A stretch of 64,000 bases of DNA from Gordonia mangrovi (GCF_024734075.1 NZ_CP102850.1:5146001-5210000), one strand, 5' to 3'. Shown: positions 17,835 through 27,103, counted from the first letter of the stretch. Program-made: numbers and translations. The notes: generated by a model from the sequence alone, not told the origin.

Positions 17835-18560
17835 TCAGTCCAGGACGTCGCGAACGGCGGCCTTGACCAACTGGGTGTGCAAGGTGACCGACAGTGCCGC
17901 GATCTCGCGGACCAGTTCTTCGGCGCGATCCCGCGCACCGGTCCCCTTGCCCTTGGCGATCGGGTTCGCGATCTGCGCGACCAACCCGGCCTCACGGTCG
18001 GCCGAGACCTTGAACGCCCGCAGATGGCGGGTCTCCAAACCGTAGTTGGCGAGTGCCGCGGCGGCCTCGACGAGCCGCACGGCGTCCTCGTCGAAGAATC
18101 CGGCCGGGCCGGCCGCCAGCAACCCGTTGCGCTGCAACTCGGTGACGAATGCCGCGTCCACCCCGGTCCGGTCGATCAGCGCCTCACGCGAGACCCGATC
18201 TCCCCGGGAACCGAAGTCGGTTGCCGGTGCCACCGCACCGCGTGCCGAGGAGATCAGCCGAGTGGCGCCGCCTCCCGGTCCGCCGTCCCCCCGGTCGATC
18301 GCCTCGAGCTGCTCCTTGATGACCTTCAGCGGCAGGTACCGATCCCGTTGTGCGGTCAACACGAACCGCAGTCGCTCGACGTCGGCCGAGCTGAATCGGC
18401 GATACCCGGATGGCGCCCGGTCGGGTGTGATCAGACCCTCGGATTCCAGGAAACGAATCTTGGAGATCGTCACATCCGGGAAATCCTCCCGCAGCAGGGC
18501 GAGGACCGAGCCGATCGACATCGATCCTTCGCCGCGCTGACCTGCCGACGACGCCGTCAC
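17835..18560 (-). CDS. ftsR: MerR-family regulator, FtsR/Rv1828 type
   Basis: A 241-residue MerR-like protein. The helix-turn-helix at about residues 16-75 (FPDVTISKIRFLESEGLITP, then SGYRRFSSADVERLRFVL) is classical. The C-terminal region (FFDEDAVRLVEAAAALANYG and HLRAFKVSADREAGLVAQI) matches Rv1828 and the Corynebacterium FtsR, an activator of ftsZ. The GTG start at 18560 gives a 14-residue leader before MSIGSVL, similar to Rv1828. The ATG at 18521 has a better AAGGA site and is the alternative. It lies 4 bp downstream of garA, so the two are co-transcribed. Confidence 0.85.
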   Translation of the reverse strand: MTASSAGQRGEGSMSIGSVLALLREDFPDVTISKIRFLESEGLITPDRAPSGYRRFSSADVERLRFVLTAQRDRYLPLKVIKEQLEAIDRGDGGPGGGATRLISSARGAVAPATDFGSRGDRVSREALIDRTGVDAAFVTELQRNGLLAAGPAGFFDEDAVRLVEAAAALANYGLETRHLRAFKVSADREAGLVAQIANPIAKGKGTGARDRAEELVREIAALSVTLHTQLVKAAVRDVLD

Positions 18561-18564
18561 GGCG

Positions 18565-19017
18565 TCAGGCGCCGGCGTGGCCGTCGCGCGGACCGCTCAG
18601 GAACACGAGACGGAACTTGCCGATCTGCACCTCGTCGCCGTTGCTCAGCTGCGCGGTGTCCACCGGCTCACGATTGACATAGGTGCCGTTCAGGCTGCCC
18701 ACGTCGACCACCTGGAACTCGTTGTCACCAAGGCGGAATTCGGCGTGGCGACGACTGACCGTGACATCGTCGAGGAAGATGTCGCTATCGGGATGCCGTC
18801 CCGCCGAGGTCGTCGGCTGATCGAGCAGAAAACGCGAGCCGGCGTTGGGACCGCGCTTGACGACAAGCAACGCCGTGCCGGGCGAGAGCCTCTCCACCCC
18901 GGTGTCGGCTGGTTCACTCGAGGTGGTCGCCCCGGCGTCGAGTTCGGAGATGAACTCCTCCCGGAAAACCGATGTGGTCTCCACCGGCGCCTCGAGGTCC
19001 TTGTCGTTTTCGCTCAC
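18565..19017 (-). CDS. garA: GarA, FHA-domain regulator of central metabolism
   Basis: A 150-residue forkhead-associated protein. The N-terminal ETTSVFR (Thr14/Thr15) is the conserved phosphoswitch phosphorylated by PknB/PknG. The FHA domain (about 50-135) shows GRHPDSDIFLDDVTVSRRHA and NGTYVNREPVD, nearly identical to mycobacterial GarA. GarA binds and regulates 2-oxoglutarate dehydrogenase, glutamate dehydrogenase and glutamate synthase according to its phosphorylation. The GTG at 19017 is preferred over the adjacent GTG at 19020 because a GGAG site lies 5 bases upstream. Confidence 0.96.
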   Translation of the reverse strand: MSENDKDLEAPVETTSVFREEFISELDAGATTSSEPADTGVERLSPGTALLVVKRGPNAGSRFLLDQPTTSAGRHPDSDIFLDDVTVSRRHAEFRLGDNEFQVVDVGSLNGTYVNREPVDTAQLSNGDEVQIGKFRLVFLSGPRDGHAGA

Positions 19018-19335
19018 CACTTCTCCTTCGTCTGTTTCGGTGCCCGCGGATCTCGGCATCACCGACATGTCAACGCCCGCGGCGGCACGCGAGTCGCATG
19101 CCCCTCGCGCCGGCGATGCCGGTCCGTCATCGTCCACCTCGGGCTTCGGTCCGGCCGACGACGCTGGCGTCGGCGGGCCGGATCTGCTGTGAGTAACCGT
19201 ACCGTGTCGCGGCCTCCACACGGGCGATCGAGTCGATCACGACACCGACGATCATAGTCGTAGGGGTCGCCGCGACCGACCGTCGACACCGCGGGAGTCA
19301 CGGGCCGGTGTTTCACCGCCACATCGTGCGATGAA
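19018..19335. other. intergenic region between gcvH and garA
   Basis: 318 bases without a credible gene. In M. tuberculosis gcvH and garA are adjacent as well. A TATGAT hexamer on the minus strand (complement of 19251-19256) could be a -10 element for garA, but no good -35 is visible. No repeats seen. Confidence 0.45.
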
Positions 19336-19740
19336 TCAGCCGTCGATCGCCGCGCGATAGCCGTCGGCGTCGAGCGTCTCCGCCAGTGCCGCGTCGAGTG
19401 TGGATTCGTCGGCGACATCGATGACCACCAACCAGCCGGAACCGTACGGATCCGAATTGACCAGTTCGGGAGTCGTCTCGAGCTCGCCGTTGACCTCGGC
19501 CACCGTACCTTCCAGGGGCCCATAGATGTCCGAGACACTCTTGGTCGATTCGACCTCGGCGAACGACTCACCGGACTCGACGGCGTCATCGACAGCCGGC
19601 AGCTGCACGAACACCACGTCGCCGAGCGCATCCTGCGCGAAATCGGTGATGCCCACCCGCACGCTGGTCGGCCCGGTCCTCTCCACCCATTCGTGTTCGG
19701 CCGTATAGCGCAGGCCCGCGGGCACATTGGTTTCGGTCAC
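19336..19740 (-). CDS. gcvH: glycine cleavage system H protein
   Basis: A 134-residue lipoyl carrier protein that shuttles the aminomethyl intermediate between GcvP, GcvT and the L protein. The lipoylation site is Lys67 in EVESTKSVSDIYGP. RYTAEHEWVE at the N-terminus and LVNSDPYGSGWLVVI near the C-terminus are family hallmarks. It lies downstream of the pgsA gene (55 bp gap) in the same orientation. The DUF881 and small basic protein genes that separate gcvH from pgsA2 in M. tuberculosis are absent here. Confidence 0.97.
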   Translation of the reverse strand: MTETNVPAGLRYTAEHEWVERTGPTSVRVGITDFAQDALGDVVFVQLPAVDDAVESGESFAEVESTKSVSDIYGPLEGTVAEVNGELETTPELVNSDPYGSGWLVVIDVADESTLDAALAETLDADGYRAAIDG

Positions 19741-19795
19741 GGTGCACCTTTCTGGTCTGTCGCACCATCTGCGGCGGCGACTCCACCGACTCAGG

Positions 19796-20437
19796 TTACG
19801 TTGCCGACGACGTGCTGCGCGGCATCCGCCGCATCACGAGCGCCGTCTGGTAGGCGTACAGGACAAACGACCACAGGTAGAGCCCGACACCCCAGATCAT
19901 GAACGCCCACCCGATCGGGTAGCAGATGGTGCCGATGATCGAATCCAGTTGTCCGGCAAGCAGCCACGGAAACGCGCTCATCAGGGCGAAGGTGGCGGCC
20001 TTCCCGATGTAGAGCACCGGCAGGGCCACCAGGCCGCGAGAACGCAACAGCGGTGCGGTGGCGAACAATGCCAGGTCGCGACCGATGATCACCGCGATCA
20101 GCCACCACGGCACGAAGTCCCGGATGCCGAAGACAATCGGGATGATGACGATGTAGAGACGGTCGGCTGCCGGATCGAGCAACGCACCGATCCGCGACGA
20201 CTGGTCGAGCCAGCGCGCGATCTTGCCGTCCGCCCAGTCCGAGAACCCCGAGAACAGGAGGATCGCGAACGCCCAGGCGTCGGCCTCTTCGACCAGCAAC
20301 ACCCAGACGAAGACCGGGATCAGCACCAGCCGCAGCAGGCTGAGCGCGTTCGGGACGGTCAGCCACCGATCGTCGGCCACGCCCGTCGACTCACCCTGCG
20401 ATCGGGGACCCGGACGGTCCGCCGCCTCCCCGGTCAC
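19796..20437 (-). CDS. pgsA: CDP-alcohol phosphatidyltransferase (PgsA2-like)
   Basis: A 213-residue integral membrane enzyme transferring a phosphatidyl group from CDP-diacylglycerol to an alcohol. The full family motif is present as SDWADGKIARWLDQSSRIG followed by ALLDPAAD (D-x2-DG-x2-AR-x8-G-x3-D-x3-D). About six hydrophobic helices follow the start LTVPNALSLLRLVLIPVFVW. The GTG start at 20437 overlaps the secA2 stop (GTGA), so the gene is coupled to secA2, as pgsA2 is near secA2 in M. tuberculosis. The acceptor (glycerol-3-phosphate or other) cannot be told. Confidence 0.9.
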   Translation of the reverse strand: MTGEAADRPGPRSQGESTGVADDRWLTVPNALSLLRLVLIPVFVWVLLVEEADAWAFAILLFSGFSDWADGKIARWLDQSSRIGALLDPAADRLYIVIIPIVFGIRDFVPWWLIAVIIGRDLALFATAPLLRSRGLVALPVLYIGKAATFALMSAFPWLLAGQLDSIIGTICYPIGWAFMIWGVGLYLWSFVLYAYQTALVMRRMPRSTSSAT

Positions 20438-22980
20438 CGGAAGATGCCGATGATGCCCTGCAGAGTCTTCGCGCCGCCCGACGCGAACAGATTGTCGTGC
20501 ACCATATAGGTCCACGTCGTGGTGGAGCGATGCAGATCGGCGGTACCCAGATCGACACCGTCGTTGGTGATGGTCGCCGTGCGGAAAGTTTCGCACGCGT
20601 TGTCGACGGCGTCGCCCGGCAGAGTGGCGAACTCGTCGAGGATCAATTTGTGGAACTCGTCGAGCGGACTCTCCTTGCCCAGTGATCGCAGGTGGATACT
20701 CGCCCGGACGTCGGACACGAACGCCAGATGGTCGGCCCAGGCCCGGTCGAGGTGATAGAGCATGATCTCGCGTGCCGCCTGGACCAGCACCGGCCGCTCG
20801 ACCGGCTCGGCCCGCGGGGTCGGGCTCGGCTCGGCGGCTGTCAGTTCGCCCGAGTTCGTTTCCTCTGGGCTGGTTTCCGCTGGGCTGGTTTCCGCTGGGC
20901 TGGTTTCCGCTGGGCTGGTTTCCGCTGGGCTGGTTTCCGCTGGGCTGGTTTCCGCTGAGCTCGACTCCCCCGTACCCGACTCGTCGGTGGCCGTCGACTC
21001 GTCGGTGCTCGGCTGGGCACTCGCCTCGTCCGGCGCCGACGCCGCGGTCAGCGCACCGGTCAACTCCGCGTACCGTCCCGGCTCGCGATCGGCGAGTTCG
21101 TCGAGCGCGGCCTCGGTGGTCAGGATCTCCATCCGCCGCTTGACCACGATGTCGCGCTGCTGATTGACGAGCTTGTTGTAGCGCCAGGTGTTGGCATGCA
21201 GTTCGAGCATGACGCCCTCGGCGACGCGCTGCGCCTGTTCGATGAGGTCGATGCCCTTGGCCCCCATGGAGCCGTCCTCGGACTGGGAGACCGGATCCCG
21301 CTTGAATGCGAGATTCTTGGTGACGACGGGGTCTTCGAGGCTGGAAAAGAACACCGACCTGCCCGGGTCGCCCTGCCGGCCGGCGCGACCTCGCAGCTGG
21401 TTGTCCAGTCGCTGGGTGTCGTGCCGTCCGGTGCCGATGACACAGAGTCCTCCCAGTTCCACCACCTCGGCCCGCGCGTCCTCGTCGTCGGCGGAACCAC
21501 CCAGCCGGATGTCGGTGCCGCGGCCGGCCATCTGCGTGGAGACGGTCACCGCATCGCGGGCACCCGCCTCGGCGATGATCTTCGCCTCCTCGGCGTCGTT
21601 CTTGGCGTTGAGCACCACCGTCGACACGCCGGCCTTGTCGAGGAAGTACGCCAGCTCTTCGGACTCGGCGACGTCGTGGGTTCCGATCAGGATCGGCTGC
21701 CCGGTCTCGTGCACCTCCTTGACGTACGCGACGATCGCCTCCACCTTGTTCGCCTTGGTGTCGTAAACACGGTCGGGCTCGTCGACGCGGATGTTCGAGG
21801 TGTTCGGTGGGATCTGCGAGACAAGCAGGTCGTAGAACTGCCGGAACTGTTCGCCGGCCGCCAGCGCCGTGCCGGTCATTCCGCACACCGTGGGATACCG
21901 ACCGATGAGTGCCTGCACCGTCATCGTGTCGATGACCTCGCCGGAATCGGTCTGGCTGAGACCCTCTTTGATCTCCACCGCAGCCTGCACGCCATCGGGC
22001 CAGCGCTGCAGCTGCGCCACGCGGCCGCGCGAGGCGTTGATCAGGTGAACCCCACCGTCGCGGACGATGTAGTGGATGTCACGCTCGAGCAGGTAGTGGG
22101 CGTGCATGGCGATGTTGATGTGCACCAGCGTCGTACCGACGTGGTCTTCGTCGTAGAGGTTGATCCCACCGAATTCCTCTTCGATGAACGCCGCGCCCTC
22201 CTCGGTGAGGGTCACGTTGCGCCCTTCGGCGTCGACCTCGTAGTGCTTGGTCTTCATCCGCGCAACCACCTCGTGGATGGCCTGATCGGGCACCTCGGTC
22301 TCGGTCGAACCGGCCAGCACCAGCGGGACCAGCGCCTCGTCCACCAGCACCGAATCCGCCTCATCGATGATCGCCACGTCTGGTGTCGGCGAGACGAGGT
22401 CGTCGGGCGACAGCGCGAGCTGGTCGCGGAGCACGTCGAAGCCGATCTCGTTGACCGAGCCGTAGGTGATGTCGGCGGCGTAGGCGGCCTGGCGTTCGGC
22501 GCGATCGGAGTTCTCCGAAACCGCTCGGGCGACCAGCCCGAACGTCGCGAACAAGGGCGCCATCCACTCGGCATCGCGGGTCGCGAGGTAGTCGTTGACC
22601 GAGATCACGTGCACCCGGTGTCCCTGCAGGACGTGTCCGATGGCGGCGATGGCGCCCGCCAGGGTCTTGCCCTCGCCGGTGGCCATCTCGACGACGTCAC
22701 CCTCGAGCAACCGGAGCGCGCCCTGCAGTTGCACGTCGAATGGCCGCATCTCGAGCGAGCGGTCGGCGGCTTCGCGAACGAGCGCGAGAAACCGCGCCCG
22801 ATCGGCAGTCTTCGAACCGATGTCGAGTTTCTGGGCCTCTGGGGCGAACTCACCGTCGGTGAGGTCGGCGGCCCAGGATGTGTGCGCGTCCGCATCCTTG
22901 ATCAGTGCGACCGACTTCGACTGGTTGCGCGATGACTGGGAGCCGAGAAGGCGCCACATGCTGTTGGTCAGCTTTCCCAC
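20434..22980 (-). CDS. secA2: accessory Sec system translocase ATPase SecA2
   Basis: An 848-residue SecA paralogue. Walker A is MATGEGKTLAGAIAA and Walker B/DEAD is IDEADSVLVDEA. Further motifs VCGMTGTALAAGEQFRQFYD and TQMAGRGTDIRLGG identify it as SecA, and the absence of the long C-terminal linker and zinc tail fits SecA2. The length exceeds the roughly 800 residues usual for mycobacteria. Much of the excess is a Ser/Thr/Glu-rich insert at about residues 645-725, including six exact AETSP repeats. The GTG start at 22980 follows an AGGAG site. Coupled to pgsA by a 4-bp overlap. Confidence 0.94.
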   Translation of the reverse strand: MGKLTNSMWRLLGSQSSRNQSKSVALIKDADAHTSWAADLTDGEFAPEAQKLDIGSKTADRARFLALVREAADRSLEMRPFDVQLQGALRLLEGDVVEMATGEGKTLAGAIAAIGHVLQGHRVHVISVNDYLATRDAEWMAPLFATFGLVARAVSENSDRAERQAAYAADITYGSVNEIGFDVLRDQLALSPDDLVSPTPDVAIIDEADSVLVDEALVPLVLAGSTETEVPDQAIHEVVARMKTKHYEVDAEGRNVTLTEEGAAFIEEEFGGINLYDEDHVGTTLVHINIAMHAHYLLERDIHYIVRDGGVHLINASRGRVAQLQRWPDGVQAAVEIKEGLSQTDSGEVIDTMTVQALIGRYPTVCGMTGTALAAGEQFRQFYDLLVSQIPPNTSNIRVDEPDRVYDTKANKVEAIVAYVKEVHETGQPILIGTHDVAESEELAYFLDKAGVSTVVLNAKNDAEEAKIIAEAGARDAVTVSTQMAGRGTDIRLGGSADDEDARAEVVELGGLCVIGTGRHDTQRLDNQLRGRAGRQGDPGRSVFFSSLEDPVVTKNLAFKRDPVSQSEDGSMGAKGIDLIEQAQRVAEGVMLELHANTWRYNKLVNQQRDIVVKRRMEILTTEAALDELADREPGRYAELTGALTAASAPDEASAQPSTDESTATDESGTGESSSAETSPAETSPAETSPAETSPAETSPAETSPEETNSGELTAAEPSPTPRAEPVERPVLVQAAREIMLYHLDRAWADHLAFVSDVRASIHLRSLGKESPLDEFHKLILDEFATLPGDAVDNACETFRTATITNDGVDLGTADLHRSTTTWTYMVHDNLFASGGAKTLQGIIGIFR
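20866..20955 (-). repeat. six perfect 15-bp tandem repeats in secA2
   Basis: The unit TGGGCTGGTTTCCGC (plus strand) occurs six times without mismatch from 20866 to 20955. On the coding strand each unit encodes Ala-Glu-Thr-Ser-Pro, residues 676-705 of SecA2. A degenerate copy flanks each side. Perfect identity at the DNA level implies recent expansion by slippage; the copy number probably varies between strains. Confidence 0.95.
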
Positions 22981-23238
22981 CGAAACACTTCTCCTGACTC
23001 GTGCCTGCCGGGCATGGGTAGCGGTCGTGGCACCCGACTCGATGAACGACCACGTCCGCAGACGCGTCGAAAGTCACCGCGGGGCGCCCCGAGGTCGCCG
23101 TCCACGGTACGCGCCGCTCCCACCGGTTCTGCGTGAACCACCGGGGGCGTCCGATGCCAGACACCCGACGGTTGAATCGATGTCATCTCATCCGTTTGCT
23201 GCTCCCACGTCGCACGTCCCGGTTGGTACCGTGGGACC

Positions 23239-23817
23239 ATGCCAGTCATCGGGGCGCAGGCACCATCACCGACAAGCGACCGCCACACCGCGGACGGCGA
23301 ACCGCACCGTCCCCGGCGAACCCGGTCGCGGCTGCTCCGTCGATCGGTGCCGATGCTCGCGGCCTGCCTCGCGCTGGCGGCGCCGACTCTGGTCACCGCA
23401 TCGGCCGCGGCGGGTCCCGCGCCACTGCCACCCGCGCCCATCAGGCCGGCCCCGGTGCCTCCGGTGGTGCCCGACGACCCCTACACCCTGCTCGCCGACC
23501 GCACCTATTCCTCGGTGGCCGTCATCGGCGGCTCCATCCCGGGCGGCGGACCACTGGTGGTCGCGTTCGACGAGACGCCCCGCGTCGGAATGGACGCCGG
23601 CTGCAACAGCCACGCCGGCAGCGTGACCGCGTCCGGCGACCAACTCCGCATCGGTCGGCTCGCGTCCACCATGATGGCGTGTCCGCCGCCGCGTGCCGAC
23701 GCCGACGACTGGCTGGCCCGGTTCACCTCGGTGCCACTGACGTGGCGCGTGTTCGGCCCGATCCTCACCTTGTCGAGCCCGCTGCAGACCGTCGTCCTCA
23801 TCGAGGAACAGTCGTAG
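23239..23817 (+). CDS. secreted META-domain (HslJ-like) protein
   Basis: A 192-residue protein with an arginine-rich N-terminus, a hydrophobic signal/anchor at about residues 37-58 (PMLAACLALAAPTLVTASAA), a proline-rich linker and a META domain (about 80-185). The domain shows TYSSVAVIGG, VGMDAGCNSHAGSV and LRIGRLASTMMACP. Related HslJ/META proteins are envelope stress or motility factors. No Cys lipobox is seen. The upstream 258 bp (22981-23238) contains no other gene. Confidence 0.82.
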   Translation: MPVIGAQAPSPTSDRHTADGEPHRPRRTRSRLLRRSVPMLAACLALAAPTLVTASAAAGPAPLPPAPIRPAPVPPVVPDDPYTLLADRTYSSVAVIGGSIPGGGPLVVAFDETPRVGMDAGCNSHAGSVTASGDQLRIGRLASTMMACPPPRADADDWLARFTSVPLTWRVFGPILTLSSPLQTVVLIEEQS

Positions 23818-23906
23818 AACGCGGCATTCACACGGCCGTCGCCTGTTGGTCATCCTGACTGTGCAGGATCCACCACGTCGTTCATCGACCGAGACGAGAG
23901 GACGCG

Positions 23907-24899
23907 ATGTCGTCGACCACCCCCGCAGTGGTGACCGTGACCGGTGCCGCGGGTCAGATCGGGTACGCCGCGCTGTTCCGGATCGCCGCCGGCGCCATGT
24001 TGGGCCATGATCGCCCCGTTCGGCTGCGACTGCTCGAGCTGCCGCACGCGGTGTCGGCCGCGGAGGGCACCGCGATGGAACTCGACGACGGCGCCTTCGA
24101 GCAACTCCTCTCGGTCGACATCTTCGACGACGCCCGCGCCGCATTCGACGGCGCCGAGTTCGCACTCCTGATCGGTGCGAAACCGCGCGCCAGGGGCATG
24201 GAACGCGCGGACCTGCTGCAGGCGAACGCGGCCATCTTCGCCGAGCAGGGCGAAGTGCTCAACGATGTCGCCGCAGCAGATCTCCGGGTCGTTGTCGTCG
24301 GCAACCCGGCCAACACCAACGCCGCCATCGCCGCGGCACACGCACCGGACATCCCGCCGGAGCGGTTCACCGCGCTGACCCGTCTCGACCACAATCGCGC
24401 GATCGCACAGTTGGCCCACCGCGCGGGCTGCGCGGCCCGCGACATCAGCCGGGTCTCGGTGTGGGGCAATCACTCCCCCACGCAATATCCCGATATCTTC
24501 CATGCCAGGGTCGCCGGGCGCAGCGGCGCCGACCTCGCCACAGATCGCGCCTGGCTGGTCGACGACTTCATCCCCACGGTGGCCAGACGCGGCACGGCGA
24601 TCATCGAGGCGCGCGGGGCATCATCGGCGGCGTCGGCAGCGAGTGCGACCATCGACCATATTCACGATTGGGTGCTCGGCACCGAGAGCGACGACTGGAC
24701 GTCGGCCGCACTCCCGTCCCCCGGGGTGTACGGCGTTCCGGAGGGGCTGGTGTGCTCCTTCCCGGTCCGGTCGGTCGGCGGTCGGTGGGAGATCGTCTCC
24801 GGTCTCGAGATCAACGAGTTCTCGCGCGCCCGCATAGACGCCTCGGTGGCCGAACTCGCCGGCGAGATCACAGCCGTGGGCGACCTGCTGCCCGCCTGA
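23907..24899 (+). CDS. mdh: malate dehydrogenase
   Basis: A 330-residue NAD-dependent enzyme interconverting malate and oxaloacetate. The Rossmann motif is VTVTGAAGQIGYAALFRIA at the N-terminus. ARGMERADLLQANAAIF carries substrate-binding Arg residues, and RLDHNRAIAQLA followed by SVWGNHSPTQYPD includes the catalytic Asp–His pair. Length and motifs match the actinobacterial LDH-like MDH. A good start at 23907 follows GAGAGGACGCG. Monocistronic by spacing. Confidence 0.96.
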   Translation: MSSTTPAVVTVTGAAGQIGYAALFRIAAGAMLGHDRPVRLRLLELPHAVSAAEGTAMELDDGAFEQLLSVDIFDDARAAFDGAEFALLIGAKPRARGMERADLLQANAAIFAEQGEVLNDVAAADLRVVVVGNPANTNAAIAAAHAPDIPPERFTALTRLDHNRAIAQLAHRAGCAARDISRVSVWGNHSPTQYPDIFHARVAGRSGADLATDRAWLVDDFIPTVARRGTAIIEARGASSAASAASATIDHIHDWVLGTESDDWTSAALPSPGVYGVPEGLVCSFPVRSVGGRWEIVSGLEINEFSRARIDASVAELAGEITAVGDLLPA

Positions 24900-24971
24900 C
24901 CTCAGCAGGCATGGCGTCCGGGTCCCGGATCGGACGTCGCCGACGGCCGGTGTCCATGGCATCCTCTGTCC

Positions 24972-25814
24972 ATGGCGAAGAAGGCGAAGGGCGACAAGAG
25001 CTCGACGAAGAAGAAGCTCTCGAAAGAGGTCTACGAGGCCGAACTCTTTCGGCTGCAGACCGAATTGGTGAAATTGCAGGAGTGGGTTCGGGTCACCGGC
25101 AGCCGCGTCGTGGTGATCTTCGAGGGACGCGACGCCGCAGGCAAAGGCGGCACCATCAAGCGGATCAGCGAATACCTGAGCCCTCGCGTGACTCGCGTCG
25201 CAGCTCTGCCCGCACCGACGGATCGTGAACGCGGCCAGTGGTACTACCAGCGCTACGTCGCTCATCTCCCCGCCCCGGGCGAGATCGTGCTGTTCGACCG
25301 CTCCTGGTACAACCGGGCCGGCGTCGAGAAGGTGATGGGCTTCTGCACCCCGGTCGAGCACACGCGCTTTCTGCGCCAGACACCGATCTTCGAGCAGATG
25401 CTGATCGACGACGGAATCGTGCTGCGCAAATACTGGTTCTCGGTTTCCGACGACGAACAACTCAAGCGGTTCCGGTCACGGTTGCACGACCCGGTCCGGC
25501 AGTGGAAGCTCAGTCCGATGGACCTCGAGGCGGTGTATCGGTGGGAGGACTACTCCCGGGCCAAGGACGAGATGATGGTGCACACCGACACCGCAACGAG
25601 CCCGTGGTATGTGGTCGAATCCGACGTGAAGAAGCACGCCCGCCTCAACATGATCTCGCATCTGCTCTCCACCATCGACTATGAGGACGTCCCCCGGCCG
25701 AAGGTCGAGCTGCCGAAGAAACCGGTCGACACCGGCAACTACCGGCGACCGCCGCGGTCGCTGTCGAAGTACGTCCCCGACCACGTGTCCAGTCTGCTCG
25801 GGGGCGATCACTGA
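24972..25814 (+). CDS. ppk2: polyphosphate kinase 2
   Basis: A 280-residue PPK2-family phosphotransferase using polyphosphate to phosphorylate nucleoside mono- or diphosphates, or the reverse. Walker A is FEGRDAAGKGGTIKRI (near residue 49) and Walker B is VLFDRSWYNRAGVEKV. RKYWFSVSDDEQLKRF and WKLSPMDLEAVYRWEDYS form the lid region. The lysine-rich N-terminus (MAKKAKGDKSSTKKKLSKE) is typical. Class I (NDP-preferring) is suggested by length and start, not proven. Confidence 0.93.
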   Translation: MAKKAKGDKSSTKKKLSKEVYEAELFRLQTELVKLQEWVRVTGSRVVVIFEGRDAAGKGGTIKRISEYLSPRVTRVAALPAPTDRERGQWYYQRYVAHLPAPGEIVLFDRSWYNRAGVEKVMGFCTPVEHTRFLRQTPIFEQMLIDDGIVLRKYWFSVSDDEQLKRFRSRLHDPVRQWKLSPMDLEAVYRWEDYSRAKDEMMVHTDTATSPWYVVESDVKKHARLNMISHLLSTIDYEDVPRPKVELPKKPVDTGNYRRPPRSLSKYVPDHVSSLLGGDH

Positions 25815-25840
25815 GTCACCCGCTCCGGCGACCGCCGCGG

Positions 25841-27103
25841 ATGGGTAACATCCCGTGGGTGCCTGTGCCCGGTGTGCCTGCTGCAATCCGCGATCGCGTC
25901 CGTGCGCGTCGCGGATACGAGGAGATCATCTATCTCATCTCCCCCGCCGGATGGCCCAACTACGGCGACGAACTGATCGCGCGGAGCTGGCTGCGCCACC
26001 TGGCCCGCACCCGCCCACGGGCGCTGGTCGTCCTGGACTGCCACAATCCGGGTCAGGCCGGACTGCTGCTGCGCGGCATCCACCCCCGCGCGGTGTTCGT
26101 CGACACCCTCTGGCAACTCACCCAATACGCCTCGAATCGCACCCGAACCGACGGGCCCGACCCCGACGCACCGTGGGACTGGGTCGCCGACGCCGCGACG
26201 CGCTTCGGGCCGGCTCCGCGCCTGGCCGAGGGCGTCGACGTGTTCCGCCGCGCCTCCTCGGTCCACCTGCTCGGCGGTGGCTACCTCAATGCCGTGTGGC
26301 CCCACCACATCTCGCTGGTGGCTGCGGTCGCCGAGTTGGTGCGAAGCACCGGCGTCCCGGCATACGCCACCGGGCAGGGACTGCAGCCGCTGGCCGGCGA
26401 ACCGGCCAGGTCGGTTCTCCTCAAGGCGGTCGAGGAGTTCAGCGTCTTCGACGTCCGCGACGCGGCGTCGCTGGAGGCGCTGGCAGGTACGCCGGCAGTG
26501 CGCAGGACCGGTGACGACGCCTGGCTCGGACTCGACGGACGCGACGCCTTCCACATGCCGAAGAACCCGGCTGCGGGTGGCGGAGTGACGCTCTGCGTCC
26601 AGGGGGATCTGACGGAGGATTTCACGATGCGCGGCCGTTCGGGTGCCGCCGCGCTCGCGGAGTTCGTCCGCGCCACCCTCGATGCGTGGGAGGTGCCGGG
26701 CGATGCGGTCACCGTGGTCGAGGGAATCCCGGGCCGCGACCGGGACGTGCCGGTCCGTCTTGGTGACCGTCTGACCGGTGCCCGCACGATTCCCTTCCTC
26801 GACCTGTGGCGGCGGGGTCTGCCGGTCGGCGCCGGCGACACCTGGATCAGTACCCGTTTCCACCCGCATCTGGTGGCCGCCGCCGCCGGTGACTCCGGGG
26901 TGGCCGTGATACCGAGGCGCGACTATTACGCCACCAAGCACGAATCGCTGGTGGCGTCTGGCTCACGCTGGACCGTGGTCGACGACCCCGAGGTCATCCC
27001 GGACCGCCCCACCACCGGCGGGTTCGACCCGGATGCACGCGCACGGCTGGTGGCCGACAAGCGTGCCCTCGCCGATCGCCTGTACCCGCGACGACGCTTC
27101 TGA
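25841..27103 (+). CDS. polysaccharide pyruvyl transferase family protein
   Basis: A 420-residue protein of the polysaccharide pyruvyltransferase (CsaB-like) GT-B-type family. The N-terminal domain has YLISPAGWPNYGDELIARSW, the family's glycine-asparagine start. The middle has HLLGGGYLNAVWPHHISL, and the C-terminal half has the conserved STRFHPHLVAAAAGDSG. These proteins add ketal pyruvate to cell-surface sugars, but the substrate is unknown here. It follows ppk2 by 26 bp. In mycobacteria a family member pyruvylates glycolipids, so an envelope role is a reasonable guess. Confidence 0.82.
   Translation: MGNIPWVPVPGVPAAIRDRVRARRGYEEIIYLISPAGWPNYGDELIARSWLRHLARTRPRALVVLDCHNPGQAGLLLRGIHPRAVFVDTLWQLTQYASNRTRTDGPDPDAPWDWVADAATRFGPAPRLAEGVDVFRRASSVHLLGGGYLNAVWPHHISLVAAVAELVRSTGVPAYATGQGLQPLAGEPARSVLLKAVEEFSVFDVRDAASLEALAGTPAVRRTGDDAWLGLDGRDAFHMPKNPAAGGGVTLCVQGDLTEDFTMRGRSGAAALAEFVRATLDAWEVPGDAVTVVEGIPGRDRDVPVRLGDRLTGARTIPFLDLWRRGLPVGAGDTWISTRFHPHLVAAAAGDSGVAVIPRRDYYATKHESLVASGSRWTVVDDPEVIPDRPTTGGFDPDARARLVADKRALADRLYPRRRF

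Noticed and set aside
20866..20955. CRISPR-like array of short repeats
   Set aside because: The six 15-bp units are contiguous, have no spacers and encode an in-frame AETSP repeat in SecA2.
20438..21886. Minus-strand open frame extending upstream of pgsA inside secA2
   Set aside because: Its Arg/Gly-rich product has no family features and overlaps the clear SecA2 frame; pgsA starts at the GTG at 20437.
21196..22935. Plus-strand open frame opposite secA2
   Set aside because: Antisense shadow with biased composition and no recognisable domain.
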